The position numbers were made by a program, and so were the translations under genes. This document shows, one piece after another, positions 27,297 through 35,047 of a stretch of 64,000 nucleotides of DNA; positions within the stretch are counted from its first letter, which is position 1; every line of letters starts with the position of its first letter. Under the pieces are notes generated by a model. The model was not told the DNA's origin. It did not search any database and saw only the letters and a list, made by a program, of their open reading frames with translations. The DNA comes from an uncultured Aquimarina sp. (GTDB lineage Bacteria > Bacteroidota > Bacteroidia > Flavobacteriales > Flavobacteriaceae): contig CANMDW010000014.1 of NCBI GenBank assembly GCA_947496705.1, forward strand, positions 1 to 64,000, written 5' to 3'.

Positions 27297-28013
27297 ATGA
27301 ATATAGACTACTATGTATATGCGTTGCAAGCCATGCGTTTTTGGCTGGATGATATGCATCGCAAAAATTATGAAAGGATCAGTACAGATCCCGAAGAGGA
27401 AGAGTTTATGATGCATGTATCGATGTGCTTTGATAATTTGTTTGCAGAATATCAAGACGCTTACATTCCAACCTCCAATATGGTACATCCAGATATTTTA
27501 AAATGGGAAGCATGGAGTAAGCCACTACCATGGCCAGAAGCGTTAGAAAGTTATATGCCGAATAATAAACTCGATGTGGAAAAAGTAAGGGCCTTAATGA
27601 AGCTGCCGTTTGAGACGATCGAACCATGCCTGCCTACAATACTCAGCTGGTTGCAGGATGTAAATTGGCCAATAGCCGCAGCTGTTGTAAAACCACTCAG
27701 GGCGCTCCAAGGTAGGTTGGTACCTGCCTTGAAAGAGGTATTGCGAAAGGCGATACAAAGCAAGGATTATTGGTGGGCATACAATCTCGTGCAGCAACTT
27801 GTTGATGGCTTTTTATCTACAGAAGATATCCGTCCGTTAGAAGATGAACTCTGCTACCTGGTTAATGGAGAAGATGACGAACTGGGTGTAATGGCGATCA
27901 TTTTATTGGCAAAACACAAGCTCTGGAACAAAGAAATGATTCAGAAATGGGCAAAAATAAAACGAAATGTGTATGCTGAGTGGGTGGTGGAGCTGGATGA
28001 AATAATCGAGTAA
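27297..28013 (+). CDS. DUF5071-containing protein (238 aa)
   Basis: Residues about 95-215 match the DUF5071 pattern: LMKLPFETIEPCLPTILSWL, QDVNWPIAAAVVKPL, LVPALKEVLRKAIQSKDYWW, then NLVQQLV. DUF5071 is a HEAT-like helical domain often found among immunity-type proteins. The first 90 residues are an additional helical domain rich in Met and Trp (MRFWLDDMHRKNYERI). The stop codon touches the ATG of the next gene. Confidence 0.85.
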   Translation: MNIDYYVYALQAMRFWLDDMHRKNYERISTDPEEEEFMMHVSMCFDNLFAEYQDAYIPTSNMVHPDILKWEAWSKPLPWPEALESYMPNNKLDVEKVRALMKLPFETIEPCLPTILSWLQDVNWPIAAAVVKPLRALQGRLVPALKEVLRKAIQSKDYWWAYNLVQQLVDGFLSTEDIRPLEDELCYLVNGEDDELGVMAIILLAKHKLWNKEMIQKWAKIKRNVYAEWVVELDEIIE

Positions 28014-28484
28014 ATGAATATTGATAAAAACATAAAAACCTGGAAAAACGAATTCTTCGGAAATTTTACAAAAGTGAAGTTTGATGAAGAAGGTGTTTTT
28101 TGGCAGTGCCTGTATAAAAACCCACGGGAACAGGAAGAAGTTACTATTGAATGTATCGGAAATGAAGAATCCCCAAATACCCAAATCATCGATTGGTTAG
28201 AACAGATTATCATAAAGCCCAAAGCTTTGCATAATCATACTTCTTTATATCATCACTTAGAATGGCTAACCAAAAAATACGACTATACATATGAGCAGTA
28301 TTATGATTGGATGATTTATTATAAAATTACATATATCAAAATAGATGAAATTAGCGAAGAGACCATTTGGTGTGATGTAACGTTTCAATATATAGAAGAT
28401 CCGGATTTTAAAATAACAATTGAATGTTATAATTTGATACCTTGTAGAGCATTTATAAAAGGAGATATCATCCCTTTACAATAA
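28014..28484 (+). CDS. Hypothetical immunity-like protein (156 aa)
   Basis: The family is not recognised. The product is soluble, acidic and rich in aromatic residues (YDYTYEQYYDWMIYYKITYIK). It begins with WKNEFFGNFTKVKF and ends FIKGDIIPLQ. The last 30 nt of the gene and the flank up to PPM13 recur at 28991-29043 before PPM14, which marks a cassette junction. It is the last gene of the PPM12 operon, with no gap to DUF5071. Confidence 0.78.
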   Translation: MNIDKNIKTWKNEFFGNFTKVKFDEEGVFWQCLYKNPREQEEVTIECIGNEESPNTQIIDWLEQIIIKPKALHNHTSLYHHLEWLTKKYDYTYEQYYDWMIYYKITYIKIDEISEETIWCDVTFQYIEDPDFKITIECYNLIPCRAFIKGDIIPLQ

Positions 28485-28510
28485 AAGGAGAATGATGTGA
28501 GGAAAAAAGT
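28451..28510 (+). repeat. Flank repeat, copy 1
   Basis: The segment with ATCATCCCTTTACAATAAAA and then GAGGAAAAAAGTAC precedes PPM13. It is repeated with a few differences at 28991-29043 before PPM14. Confidence 0.75.
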
Positions 28511-28559
28511 ACCCCTCCATAGAGCGGCACTAAGTCTAAATCAATCTTTCTTATTTTTA
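28509..28559 (+). promoter_or_regulatory. PPM13: palindrome-promoter module
   Basis: Half-sites GTACCCCTC and GAGCGGCAC with centre CATA (28509-28530), 21-nt spacer, -7 box TATTTTTA at 28552-28559. The leader to the next start is 91 nt. Confidence 0.85.
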
Positions 28560-28650
28560 GCAGCCATCTAAAACCTTAAAGCTGCCTGTATAAATAAAAT
28601 ATAAAACTATATACTAAAAGATTGGGGGCACCTGTAAATTGGATCATATT

Positions 28651-28989
28651 ATGGAAATCAAGTCTGTTTGGCTCATATACCACAAAGCTTCGCTCGACAA
28701 GAATTCGCCCATAAACTTCGATGGCTCAGAGTTCATGGTGGGCACCGTCGTGTTGTTAGCCACAAGTATCAAAGAGGCGTTAGAGAAATTTGATACTTAT
28801 CTGGCCGGGGAATATATGTCCGTGATTGAAGTGTCTAAATGTGAAAAATATGACCCTGGCAACTTCGTTAATAATACGCAAGAAAATGCCGAAATAAGAA
28901 GAGTAATACCAGACGTTTTGGAGCACGACAGCATATTCTATGTAAATGGAATTTCTTCTAAAGCGCTAAGATTTAGAAACGATGAGTAG
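28651..28989 (+). CDS. Small hypothetical protein (112 aa) on a single-gene cassette
   Basis: The ATG at 28651 is preferred over an in-frame TTG at 28639. The product (MEIKSVWLIYHKASLDK, then VLLATSIKEALEKFDTYLAGEYM) is soluble and mixed alpha/beta, with no recognised family. It is the only gene between PPM13 and PPM14. The repeat on both sides suggests that this gene and one PPM arrived together as a unit inserted behind the 28014 gene. Confidence 0.72.
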   Translation: MEIKSVWLIYHKASLDKNSPINFDGSEFMVGTVVLLATSIKEALEKFDTYLAGEYMSVIEVSKCEKYDPGNFVNNTQENAEIRRVIPDVLEHDSIFYVNGISSKALRFRNDE

Positions 28990-28990
28990 C

Positions 28991-29043
28991 AAAGGAGCTA
29001 TCATCCCTTTACAATAAAAGAATAATGATGAGAGGAAAAAAGT
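28991..29043 (+). repeat. Flank repeat, copy 2
   Basis: It repeats the end of the 28014 gene and its 3' flank (ATCATCCCTTTACAATAAAA then GAGGAAAAAAGTAC) immediately before PPM14, although no 28014-type gene precedes it here. Confidence 0.75.
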
Positions 29044-29092
29044 ACTCCTACATCAAGCGGGACGAATCTGAAAAAATAGAATCGTACTTTTA
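29042..29092 (+). promoter_or_regulatory. PPM14: palindrome-promoter module
   Basis: Half-sites GTACTCCTA and AAGCGGGAC with centre CATC (29042-29063), 21-nt spacer beginning GAAT, -7 box TACTTTTA at 29085-29092. It heads a five-gene operon. Confidence 0.85.
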
Positions 29093-29112
29093 TTTCAAAA
29101 TATTTTCTTAAG

Positions 29113-29577
29113 ATGGGTGTAAAAGAATTTTTAAATAAACAAGTAGCCATTGTATTTAAAGGTGGAGGAGAAATCTTGGGTATGGTACTATCTGTTTTGG
29201 AGGAAGAAATAGAACTGAAACTATTGGATAGTGATGAAATTTCAGAAATAAAGATAAATGATATTGCCCATATCGAAGGGATGGAAATCACAGTCAAAAA
29301 GAGAAGCACCAGAAAAGTGAGTGGAAAAGAAGGCTTCTTTATAGAAGTAAACGGCAAAAAAATAAAAAAGAAAAGGCCACCGGTAGGAGCTTTATGGAGT
29401 TATAAAAGCCCACAAGAAGGAGGCTGTTGGTTTTGCTACATTAAAGATGATGAATTAGTATTTGATGGCGAATTTGATACTCATGTGCATACAGATTGTA
29501 TAGAGAAAGCATTAGCAGAAGATCCTGGGCACCCAGAGGCATTGCTCATGAAATACTTATTACATGAAAAAGAGTAA
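29113..29577 (+). CDS. Sm-like N-terminal domain plus zinc-binding-like C-terminal protein (154 aa)
   Basis: Residues 5-60 resemble an Sm/LSm-type small barrel (LNKQVAIVFKGGGEILGMVL, then KINDIAHIEG). Residues 75-95 are very basic (VNGKKIKKKRPPVG). Residues 100-140 carry CWFCYI…HVHTDCIEKAL, a possible zinc site of two cysteines, histidines and a third cysteine. Both assignments are by eye and uncertain. Such a make-up suggests nucleic-acid contact. It is the first gene of the PPM14 operon. Confidence 0.7.
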   Translation: MGVKEFLNKQVAIVFKGGGEILGMVLSVLEEEIELKLLDSDEISEIKINDIAHIEGMEITVKKRSTRKVSGKEGFFIEVNGKKIKKKRPPVGALWSYKSPQEGGCWFCYIKDDELVFDGEFDTHVHTDCIEKALAEDPGHPEALLMKYLLHEKE

Positions 29578-29602
29578 ATATTAAGTAAACACATTTTTGG
29601 TT

Positions 29603-30040
29603 ATGTCACAGCTCATTTCATCAGAAAATATTGGCTCAAAATGGGTAGTTATTATAACAGTGCCTCATGAGAAAGGAAGCAAATGTGCTGCGTTTCATAA
29701 TCCAGATATTTATGATAACTACTGGTTTCCTTTGTATGAACTTGTATTTTTATTGGAAGTGGAAGAGCAAAAGGATGTATCAGAGGCATCACGTGCAAAA
29801 CTTGTCGAGGTAGTAAAAGGGCTTATTCCGGAAACATCGATCAATGAATATCAAAAGGTAAGTACAGTTATGGAACCCTGGGTAATGGCTTTTAAGGAAG
29901 CAATACATCTAATTGAAGAACCTGATCCTAATTCAGGTTTTGAGGATGATTTCGCACATAGCCGTCTATTGATCCATTTTCTTGAGCAGCATAAGGGCTG
30001 TTCTGAAGAAATTACATTCGAGTTGATGTTTGGATGGTAA
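29603..30040 (+). CDS. Hypothetical protein (145 aa)
   Basis: The ATG at 29603 is preferred over a TTG at 29597. The product is soluble and acidic toward the C-terminus, with WVVIITVPHEKGSKCAAFH near the start and EPDPNSGFEDDFAHSRLLIH near the end. The family is not recognised. It lies 25 nt after the Sm-like gene in a compact operon of similarly sized proteins, which is typical of immunity arrays. Confidence 0.75.
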   Translation: MSQLISSENIGSKWVVIITVPHEKGSKCAAFHNPDIYDNYWFPLYELVFLLEVEEQKDVSEASRAKLVEVVKGLIPETSINEYQKVSTVMEPWVMAFKEAIHLIEEPDPNSGFEDDFAHSRLLIHFLEQHKGCSEEITFELMFGW

Positions 30041-30085
30041 ATAACAGAATTGCATCAACGTTGTGAAGTGAAAAACTCATATAAT

Positions 30086-30589
30086 ATGGCTCCTGAAAGA
30101 ATACAACATGTTAATGAACTATTCCAAATGGGAGGACAACCATTTACTAATTTCCTTTCGGTTAATCCAAGAGGAGAAATAAAGGAATTATTATGGTTAG
30201 AAGATGGTTTTTCGCACAGTTATGGTATCGACAGACTATGGCTCGATAATGAATGGTTAGAAGATCCGATATTACTACATATCAGTAAACAATCAGGGGG
30301 AGATGTTACCGTCTTTGAACGTTTTTTTTATAGTCCCTTAGATCCTTACAAATATCAGGATCTATTAGTTACCGTCGAAGAGGCATTACGCCTTTTCATA
30401 AAGATGAGAGATTGGGTAAAATCAAGAGCTTACATACATCTTGTATACCTTTTAGAAGAAAAGAAGATGCCTCATGATCATTTGAGGTATTTCAAAAAAA
30501 ATGAATTAGAAAAAGACCTCGAGCAACTCATAGAAAAATTGCAACATATTTCTCAAAAAGATAAAATATTCATAGAAATATCTTTTTAA
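30086..30589 (+). CDS. Hypothetical protein (about 167 aa)
   Basis: Possible starts are TTG at 30050, GTG at 30068 or ATG at 30086; the ATG is chosen because the earlier residues look untranslated. The product is soluble with a Trp/acid-rich core (LLWLEDGFSHSYGIDRLWLD) and a helical C-terminus (KNELEKDLEQLIEKLQHI). No family is recognised. The next gene starts 2 nt after its stop. Confidence 0.72.
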   Translation: MAPERIQHVNELFQMGGQPFTNFLSVNPRGEIKELLWLEDGFSHSYGIDRLWLDNEWLEDPILLHISKQSGGDVTVFERFFYSPLDPYKYQDLLVTVEEALRLFIKMRDWVKSRAYIHLVYLLEEKKMPHDHLRYFKKNELEKDLEQLIEKLQHISQKDKIFIEISF

Positions 30590-30591
30590 GA

Positions 30592-31224
30592 ATGAACTCT
30601 TTACTAATACACATAAAGGCAACACTCGAGCAACCTAAAACTATGGGTGTCTATCAGTGGAAAAGTGTCACAGAAGAAAATTTTCATGGATTTAATGTAC
30701 CATTCCGATATTTTGGAAAATATATTCAGGATGTAATTTGTACTGAGGTAGTCGAAACTATTATCCAGGTAAAAGATGAGGATGCTTTCAAAAGAATAAA
30801 AAAATGGAAAAAAGATCCCTTGATGATAAAAGAATTCAATATTGATCATCAGATTTTTTTTAATACAGACAAAGATAAATTAAGCAGCGAAATAGAAACC
30901 TACGAAAAAGAACAGAGATTGACCAAACTTCATGTACTGGAGCATGGGATGTTTAAGAAATATTACAAAATAGTAAAGAAAAGAGGGTTTTATATCCAAC
31001 ATGCAGGATTGCTGGATGGTGGTGTAGCTGAAAATTTTCTTAGGTCTTTTGGCAACGAAAAAATAGCTGCCTACGCCTTACAAGAAGATTTTAAATATGC
31101 CTATGAGTGTATGGAATCGAGTTCTTATGATACTCCGGAAGAAGCAGCAATAAGAAGGAAAAATTTCAGAGAAAACTTTATGGATAATTATGAGCTGGGG
31201 GCTAGTTATTTGTGGCTGGAATAA
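30592..31224 (+). CDS. Hypothetical protein (210 aa)
   Basis: The product is soluble, basic in the middle (KRIKKWKKDP) and helical at the end, with GGVAENFLRSFGNEKIAAYA followed by an acidic tail. No family is recognised. It starts 2 nt after the previous stop, so it is tightly co-transcribed and probably coupled. Its size and position fit the immunity-type neighbours. Confidence 0.75.
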   Translation: MNSLLIHIKATLEQPKTMGVYQWKSVTEENFHGFNVPFRYFGKYIQDVICTEVVETIIQVKDEDAFKRIKKWKKDPLMIKEFNIDHQIFFNTDKDKLSSEIETYEKEQRLTKLHVLEHGMFKKYYKIVKKRGFYIQHAGLLDGGVAENFLRSFGNEKIAAYALQEDFKYAYECMESSSYDTPEEAAIRRKNFRENFMDNYELGASYLWLE

Positions 31225-31246
31225 GTGAGATGAAACCAATTCTAAA

Positions 31247-31843
31247 ATGAAATACTATAAACGCTATTGGAAGGAATCTACTGGAGACACACTCACAGAT
31301 CATTGGGGTTTTTCTATGTATTATTTTGAAACCAATGAGGAAGGAATAGTTTTGCGGCAGTTACAGCAATTTGAAAACGGTCAGAATCTTAAGTATTGCA
31401 CAACATATATTGATGATAAATACGGAGGATTATCCGAAGTAGCATTGGACCTGAAAACCTTTCAGGATTTTGAGATTAACCCAGCAGAATTTGAAACGAT
31501 TTGGAATAAAGCAGCGTCTATTCGATTTCCGGAAATTGTCAGTACAAAAGAAACATTACAAGGTTCACCAAGGCTTGAAGGAAGAAGATTGTCGGTAGGA
31601 GATATTGTCCATTTGCTTGACGATAATGAGATCTATATTTTGCAGCAAGAATTCCATCTTTCCCTTCAACAGATTCGGCAGGCACTACACTATTGCTCGA
31701 TTCGTCAATGTAAACAGCAAAAAGTATTGAAATACTGTCACAATTGCACCTTACGGGCTAAACAAAAAGGGAAGGAAGTAGAAGATGAACAGGATAATTG
31801 GGTAAGGGCAGAGCAGCTTTTGAAGAAGTATTTCAACAGATAA
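31247..31843 (+). CDS. DUF6881-DUF433 fusion protein (198 aa)
   Basis: Residues 1-90 follow the DUF6881 pattern: YYKRYWKESTGDTLTDHWGF, YFETNEEGIVLRQLQ, FENGQ.L.Y, then YGGLSEVALDL and FEINPAEFETIW. Residues 95-155 follow DUF433 (GSPRLEGRRLSVGDIV, then LSLQQIRQALHYC), an antitoxin-type winged helix usually encoded as a separate protein. A short tail has a possible cysteine cluster (CSIRQC, CHNC). The fusion links an immunity-type domain to a toxin-antitoxin regulator domain. It is the last gene of the PPM14 operon. Confidence 0.82.
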   Translation: MKYYKRYWKESTGDTLTDHWGFSMYYFETNEEGIVLRQLQQFENGQNLKYCTTYIDDKYGGLSEVALDLKTFQDFEINPAEFETIWNKAASIRFPEIVSTKETLQGSPRLEGRRLSVGDIVHLLDDNEIYILQQEFHLSLQQIRQALHYCSIRQCKQQKVLKYCHNCTLRAKQKGKEVEDEQDNWVRAEQLLKKYFNR

Positions 31844-31848
31844 AACAA

Positions 31849-31899
31849 GTACCCCTCCATCAAACGGTACGAAATCCCAATGTATTATTCTTAATTTTA
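31849..31899 (+). promoter_or_regulatory. PPM15: palindrome-promoter module
   Basis: Half-sites GTACCCCTC and AAACGGTAC with centre CATC (31849-31870), 21-nt spacer beginning GAAA, -7 box TAATTTTA at 31892-31899. It begins 5 nt after the preceding stop codon. Confidence 0.87.
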
Positions 31900-31941
31900 T
31901 TTTAATTAAAGACACAACCGTTAAAAAGCCTTGACAGGATT

Positions 31942-32652
31942 ATGACAAATGAAGTTATTGAAAAAAACATCAGGCAGGCCATTAACAAAGCCGTTATACC
32001 TCTACTTCATGATTGGGACTGCAAAGAAAAGAGAAGAGAATATGTAGATATTGTTGCTAATGAACATGGAGAAGAATCTACATCTGTACAGGTAAACGTT
32101 AAAAACTACATTTTCTCTAAAACAGAGCATGGTTATTCAAAAATCATCGAGTTGCAATCTGCCGGCGGTGGTTCCAATAGCTATACCTGGGAAACCGGTA
32201 TCTGGATACCGGGTATATTTGATCTAGATCCCGATGAAAATATTATTTCGATAAAGTATTGTATCTTAAGAAAGAAAATAGTAGATATTCCCGGGAGTAG
32301 TCAAAGAACTATAGAAGAAGGAGTACAAAGAGTGCAATATGATGATTTTGGTTATGATGAATGGTACATAATCAATGAAAACACAAAGATAGAGGCCATG
32401 GCAAAAAGCTTTGAAAAAGATCTCACCGGATTTGTATTACCAAGGCTTTCTATGTTCTCTAACTCAGAACGGGTCATTGAATTTTGTCTGGAGGCATGTT
32501 ATGATCGTTATGAAGTTTTAGGAGGTGCCATATTGCTTATCAAAAATGGGGATAAAACGGGAATAACTATCCTGGATGAACTTTGCGAAAGGAAATCACC
32601 TGATGATGAATTCACTCAGCGATGTGTTCGATTTCGAGAACAGGCAGAATAG
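31942..32652 (+). CDS. Hypothetical protein (236 aa)
   Basis: The product is soluble. The N-terminal half alternates strands around GGGSNSYTWETGIWIPGIFD, a layout reminiscent of DUF4304-type immunity proteins, although I cannot confirm that family. The C-terminal half is helical (FCLEACYDRYEVLGGAILLI). It is the first gene after PPM15 and is followed 27 nt later by an ankyrin gene. Confidence 0.75.
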   Translation: MTNEVIEKNIRQAINKAVIPLLHDWDCKEKRREYVDIVANEHGEESTSVQVNVKNYIFSKTEHGYSKIIELQSAGGGSNSYTWETGIWIPGIFDLDPDENIISIKYCILRKKIVDIPGSSQRTIEEGVQRVQYDDFGYDEWYIINENTKIEAMAKSFEKDLTGFVLPRLSMFSNSERVIEFCLEACYDRYEVLGGAILLIKNGDKTGITILDELCERKSPDDEFTQRCVRFREQAE

Positions 32653-32679
32653 GATGCAATACATTCAAAAGATTAGCTC

Positions 32680-33333
32680 ATGACATTACTCAATAAAATA
32701 AAAGCATTATTCGGGCTCCTGGATCAAATAGATGTCCACAAAAAAGATATCAAAGGAGAAACACCCCTGATGGATGCCTCTCGTCGTAATCTTGACACTA
32801 CGGCTGATTTACTGGTCAAGAAAGGTGCAGATACCAATACCAAAGGCTTTATGGGAGACAACCCTCTTATCATGGCAGCAAAAAATAATAATGTAAAGCT
32901 GGTAAAGATATTAATATCTGAAGGAGCTGATGTGAATTACTACAATGAGGAGAGTATAGGTGGCCCGGCCACAGCTCTGATGCAGGCTTCACAAATGAAT
33001 GCAGCAGATGTGGCAAAGCTATTAATTGATCATGGTGCAGATATAAATATACATCATAAAGTAAATGGTATGACACCCTTGATGTTTGCTGTTAGGAGTC
33101 ATGCACTTGAGATGGTAAAATTATTGGTAGCCTCTGGAGCTAATATAGAGGCAAAATCATTCGGGTTTTATCCTTCATATACTGCTCTGTCCTTTTCAGC
33201 TATTGAAAATGCTCAAGAAATAGCCGAATTTTTGATGAATAATGGAGCAAAGACAAAACCGATCAGAGCTGTGCGAAGAAAAGAGATTCCGGCACCCATG
33301 GTAAAATGGTTAAAAACGAAGGCAGTACTGTAA
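32680..33333 (+). CDS. Ankyrin repeat protein (217 aa)
   Basis: Four to five ankyrin repeats occupy residues 25-190 (KGETPLMDASRRNLDTTADL, NPLIMAAKNNNVKLVKILI, MTPLMFAVRSHALEMVKLLV), with the usual SGANIEAKS turns. No signal peptide is present, unlike ankyrin proteins that partner periplasmic catalases, so it is cytosolic. Ankyrin proteins are known immunity proteins for several toxin classes. It is followed almost directly by the 33335 gene. Confidence 0.9.
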   Translation: MTLLNKIKALFGLLDQIDVHKKDIKGETPLMDASRRNLDTTADLLVKKGADTNTKGFMGDNPLIMAAKNNNVKLVKILISEGADVNYYNEESIGGPATALMQASQMNAADVAKLLIDHGADINIHHKVNGMTPLMFAVRSHALEMVKLLVASGANIEAKSFGFYPSYTALSFSAIENAQEIAEFLMNNGAKTKPIRAVRRKEIPAPMVKWLKTKAVL

Positions 33334-33334
33334 T

Positions 33335-33673
33335 ATGAAAATCATGAATTTCAAAAACGAAAAATATTTTTTTGAGCAATATGGAGGATTGTTATTGGAT
33401 GAAGGAAGAATTCAAATCTTTACCGAGAAAGATTACCTCAACAAGAACGAAGGATTGAAAGGCCGTTGGTTTGACCATGAGCAGTTATTCTTTGCTGAAT
33501 CGACAACAAAGGGATTAGAAATAGTTCCCGACTATTTTTATGTTGATTTAAAAGACAAAATACCCAGACCTGTACGCTATTTTCAATACACCCCAACTGA
33601 TTTAGGGATTTATGCCAATTGCTTTGAGGATTTTCTGGAAAGTAAATTTTCTATACAATCAATCCATGAATGA
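33335..33673 (+). CDS. Small hypothetical protein (112 aa), SUKH-like
   Basis: It begins 1 nt after the ankyrin stop. The sequence FFEQYGGLLLDEGRIQIF and the ending YANCFEDFLESKF look like the first and last parts of a short SMI1/KNR4 (SUKH) type domain, but the resemblance is weak. It is soluble. Coupling to the ankyrin gene suggests both belong to one cassette. Confidence 0.7.
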   Translation: MKIMNFKNEKYFFEQYGGLLLDEGRIQIFTEKDYLNKNEGLKGRWFDHEQLFFAESTTKGLEIVPDYFYVDLKDKIPRPVRYFQYTPTDLGIYANCFEDFLESKFSIQSIHE

Positions 33674-33756
33674 CTACTTCGATAGCTGAAAAAGCTAATG
33701 CTAGGCAGCATTTTAATAATGAATGGCACAAGTACAATCGAAGTTAACAAGAAAGC

Positions 33757-34566
33757 ATGATAAAAATTCCAAAGCATATTGCAGATATCCTGTCACAGTA
33801 TAAGCCATCAGAAACCATGTTGCTTCAACATCTTTGTGAATTGGTAGATGACTCTATGCTCAAAGAGATTGCAGAGGCAGATTACGGACAGAATGCTGAT
33901 GAATGCTTCGTTGCTTTATCTCGGATCAAAGAAACAAAGAAAATCCCAACACCTATGGATTTTTCTTTACAAGAGGTATTGGCACTTACCCGATGGTCTG
34001 AGCCTATAGAACCAAAGCGGAAACAAGGACATATTATGAGAGCTTTCGCTTCAGTGGCACTATTGCTTGCAGCTACAAACGATGCTGATGCATTCGCTTT
34101 TTCTATATCCGAAGGTCAAAACGAGACGATGATACAGCTACTGGATAGTGTTTTAGTGTTGGATATTGAGGTGCAAGCTGCATTGGGAGGTTTCATAGCG
34201 TGGCTGGTGATGCAATGTGATGAGTATTTGGAAATGGAGGCTGCATTTTTCATTTTAGCCTTATTACTCTTATCAGTTCTCTCAGATGCAATTAAGCTAC
34301 AGGAAGAAGAAGATCTGAGTCGTATAGCAGATTGGATGTTGGATATTGAAACTTCTATAAGAAAAGGAAGGGGAGATTTACACCAAGACAATAAAGAATG
34401 GCTTTTGGGTTTAACATATTATACACAGAGACATTGGGTATGGAAAGACCTTACCAGAAAAATGCTTCATAAAACCCATACATTTAAGGATGATGGGTTA
34501 CGCAATAAGCTTAGTAACATTGGTGAACGAATTCTTGGTGATAAGAAGATTTCCGGAGATCTTTAA
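33757..34566 (+). CDS. Helical hypothetical protein (269 aa)
   Basis: The product is almost entirely helical, with FSLQEVLALTRWSEPIEPKR, GHIMRAFASVALLLAATN and hydrophobic FILALLLLSVLSDAI. The last segment could be a buried helix rather than a membrane span. No signal peptide or known domain is visible. Its layout recalls HEAT-like immunity proteins. It ends the intact part of the PPM15 operon; a broken gene follows. Confidence 0.75.
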   Translation: MIKIPKHIADILSQYKPSETMLLQHLCELVDDSMLKEIAEADYGQNADECFVALSRIKETKKIPTPMDFSLQEVLALTRWSEPIEPKRKQGHIMRAFASVALLLAATNDADAFAFSISEGQNETMIQLLDSVLVLDIEVQAALGGFIAWLVMQCDEYLEMEAAFFILALLLLSVLSDAIKLQEEEDLSRIADWMLDIETSIRKGRGDLHQDNKEWLLGLTYYTQRHWVWKDLTRKMLHKTHTFKDDGLRNKLSNIGERILGDKKISGDL

Positions 34567-34584
34567 TGAGTTCAATAAAAAATT

Positions 34585-34890
34585 ATGGCAATCGATGCTT
34601 TCGTAAAGTGTAACTCTTATAAAGAAAGAAGAATTTCTTCCCGTTCACCTTTATGAAAAACATGTGCGTGAAAATACACAAGATATTTGGTTGGCGCTGG
34701 ATTGGGCTTACCCCGAGGATTATTTACTTCCGAAGTAGAGATATTTCAGGATGAAACATCAGTCGGCGACAGACTTGAATTTCAAATCGAACAAAAACAA
34801 GTCTCTGTAGCCAATGAATATGAACATGTCATAGCAGCTTTAGAAAGACTGGCCAAAGCATCTACCCAATCAGGAAACCCGATAGTGTGA
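34585..34890 (+). pseudogene. Double-frameshifted hypothetical gene
   Basis: The parts read in order in three frames. MAIDAFVKCNSYK begins at ATG 34585. It continues after a slip in the AAAGAAAGAAGAA run as EEFLPVHLYEKHVRENTQDI and WLALDWAYPEDYLLP. A second shift then leads to SEVEIFQDETSVGDRLEFQ and a normal ending (YEHVIAALERLAKAS) at 34890. The restored product would be about 100 residues. It is a dead member of the array unless the shifts are sequencing errors. The family is unknown. Confidence 0.65.
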
Positions 34891-34963
34891 TGTTGAAAAC
34901 CTTAAATTTTAAGTGCAAACTAATTTCCAATGTAGGAAAACAGTTTTTCTAATACGCAAATAA

Positions 34964-35014
34964 GTTCCACTTCATTAAGCGGGTCGCACAAATGAAATGG
35001 AAATATCATCTTTG
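34964..35014 (+). promoter_or_regulatory. PPM16: palindrome-promoter module before lplA
   Basis: Half-sites GTTCCACTT and AAGCGGGTC with centre CATT (34964-34985), 21-nt spacer, -7 box CATCTTTG at 35007-35014, which matches TAnnTTTG except for its first base. Confidence 0.8.
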
Positions 35015-35047
35015 TGACGCATTGTTTTTTACCTAAACCCATAGCTT

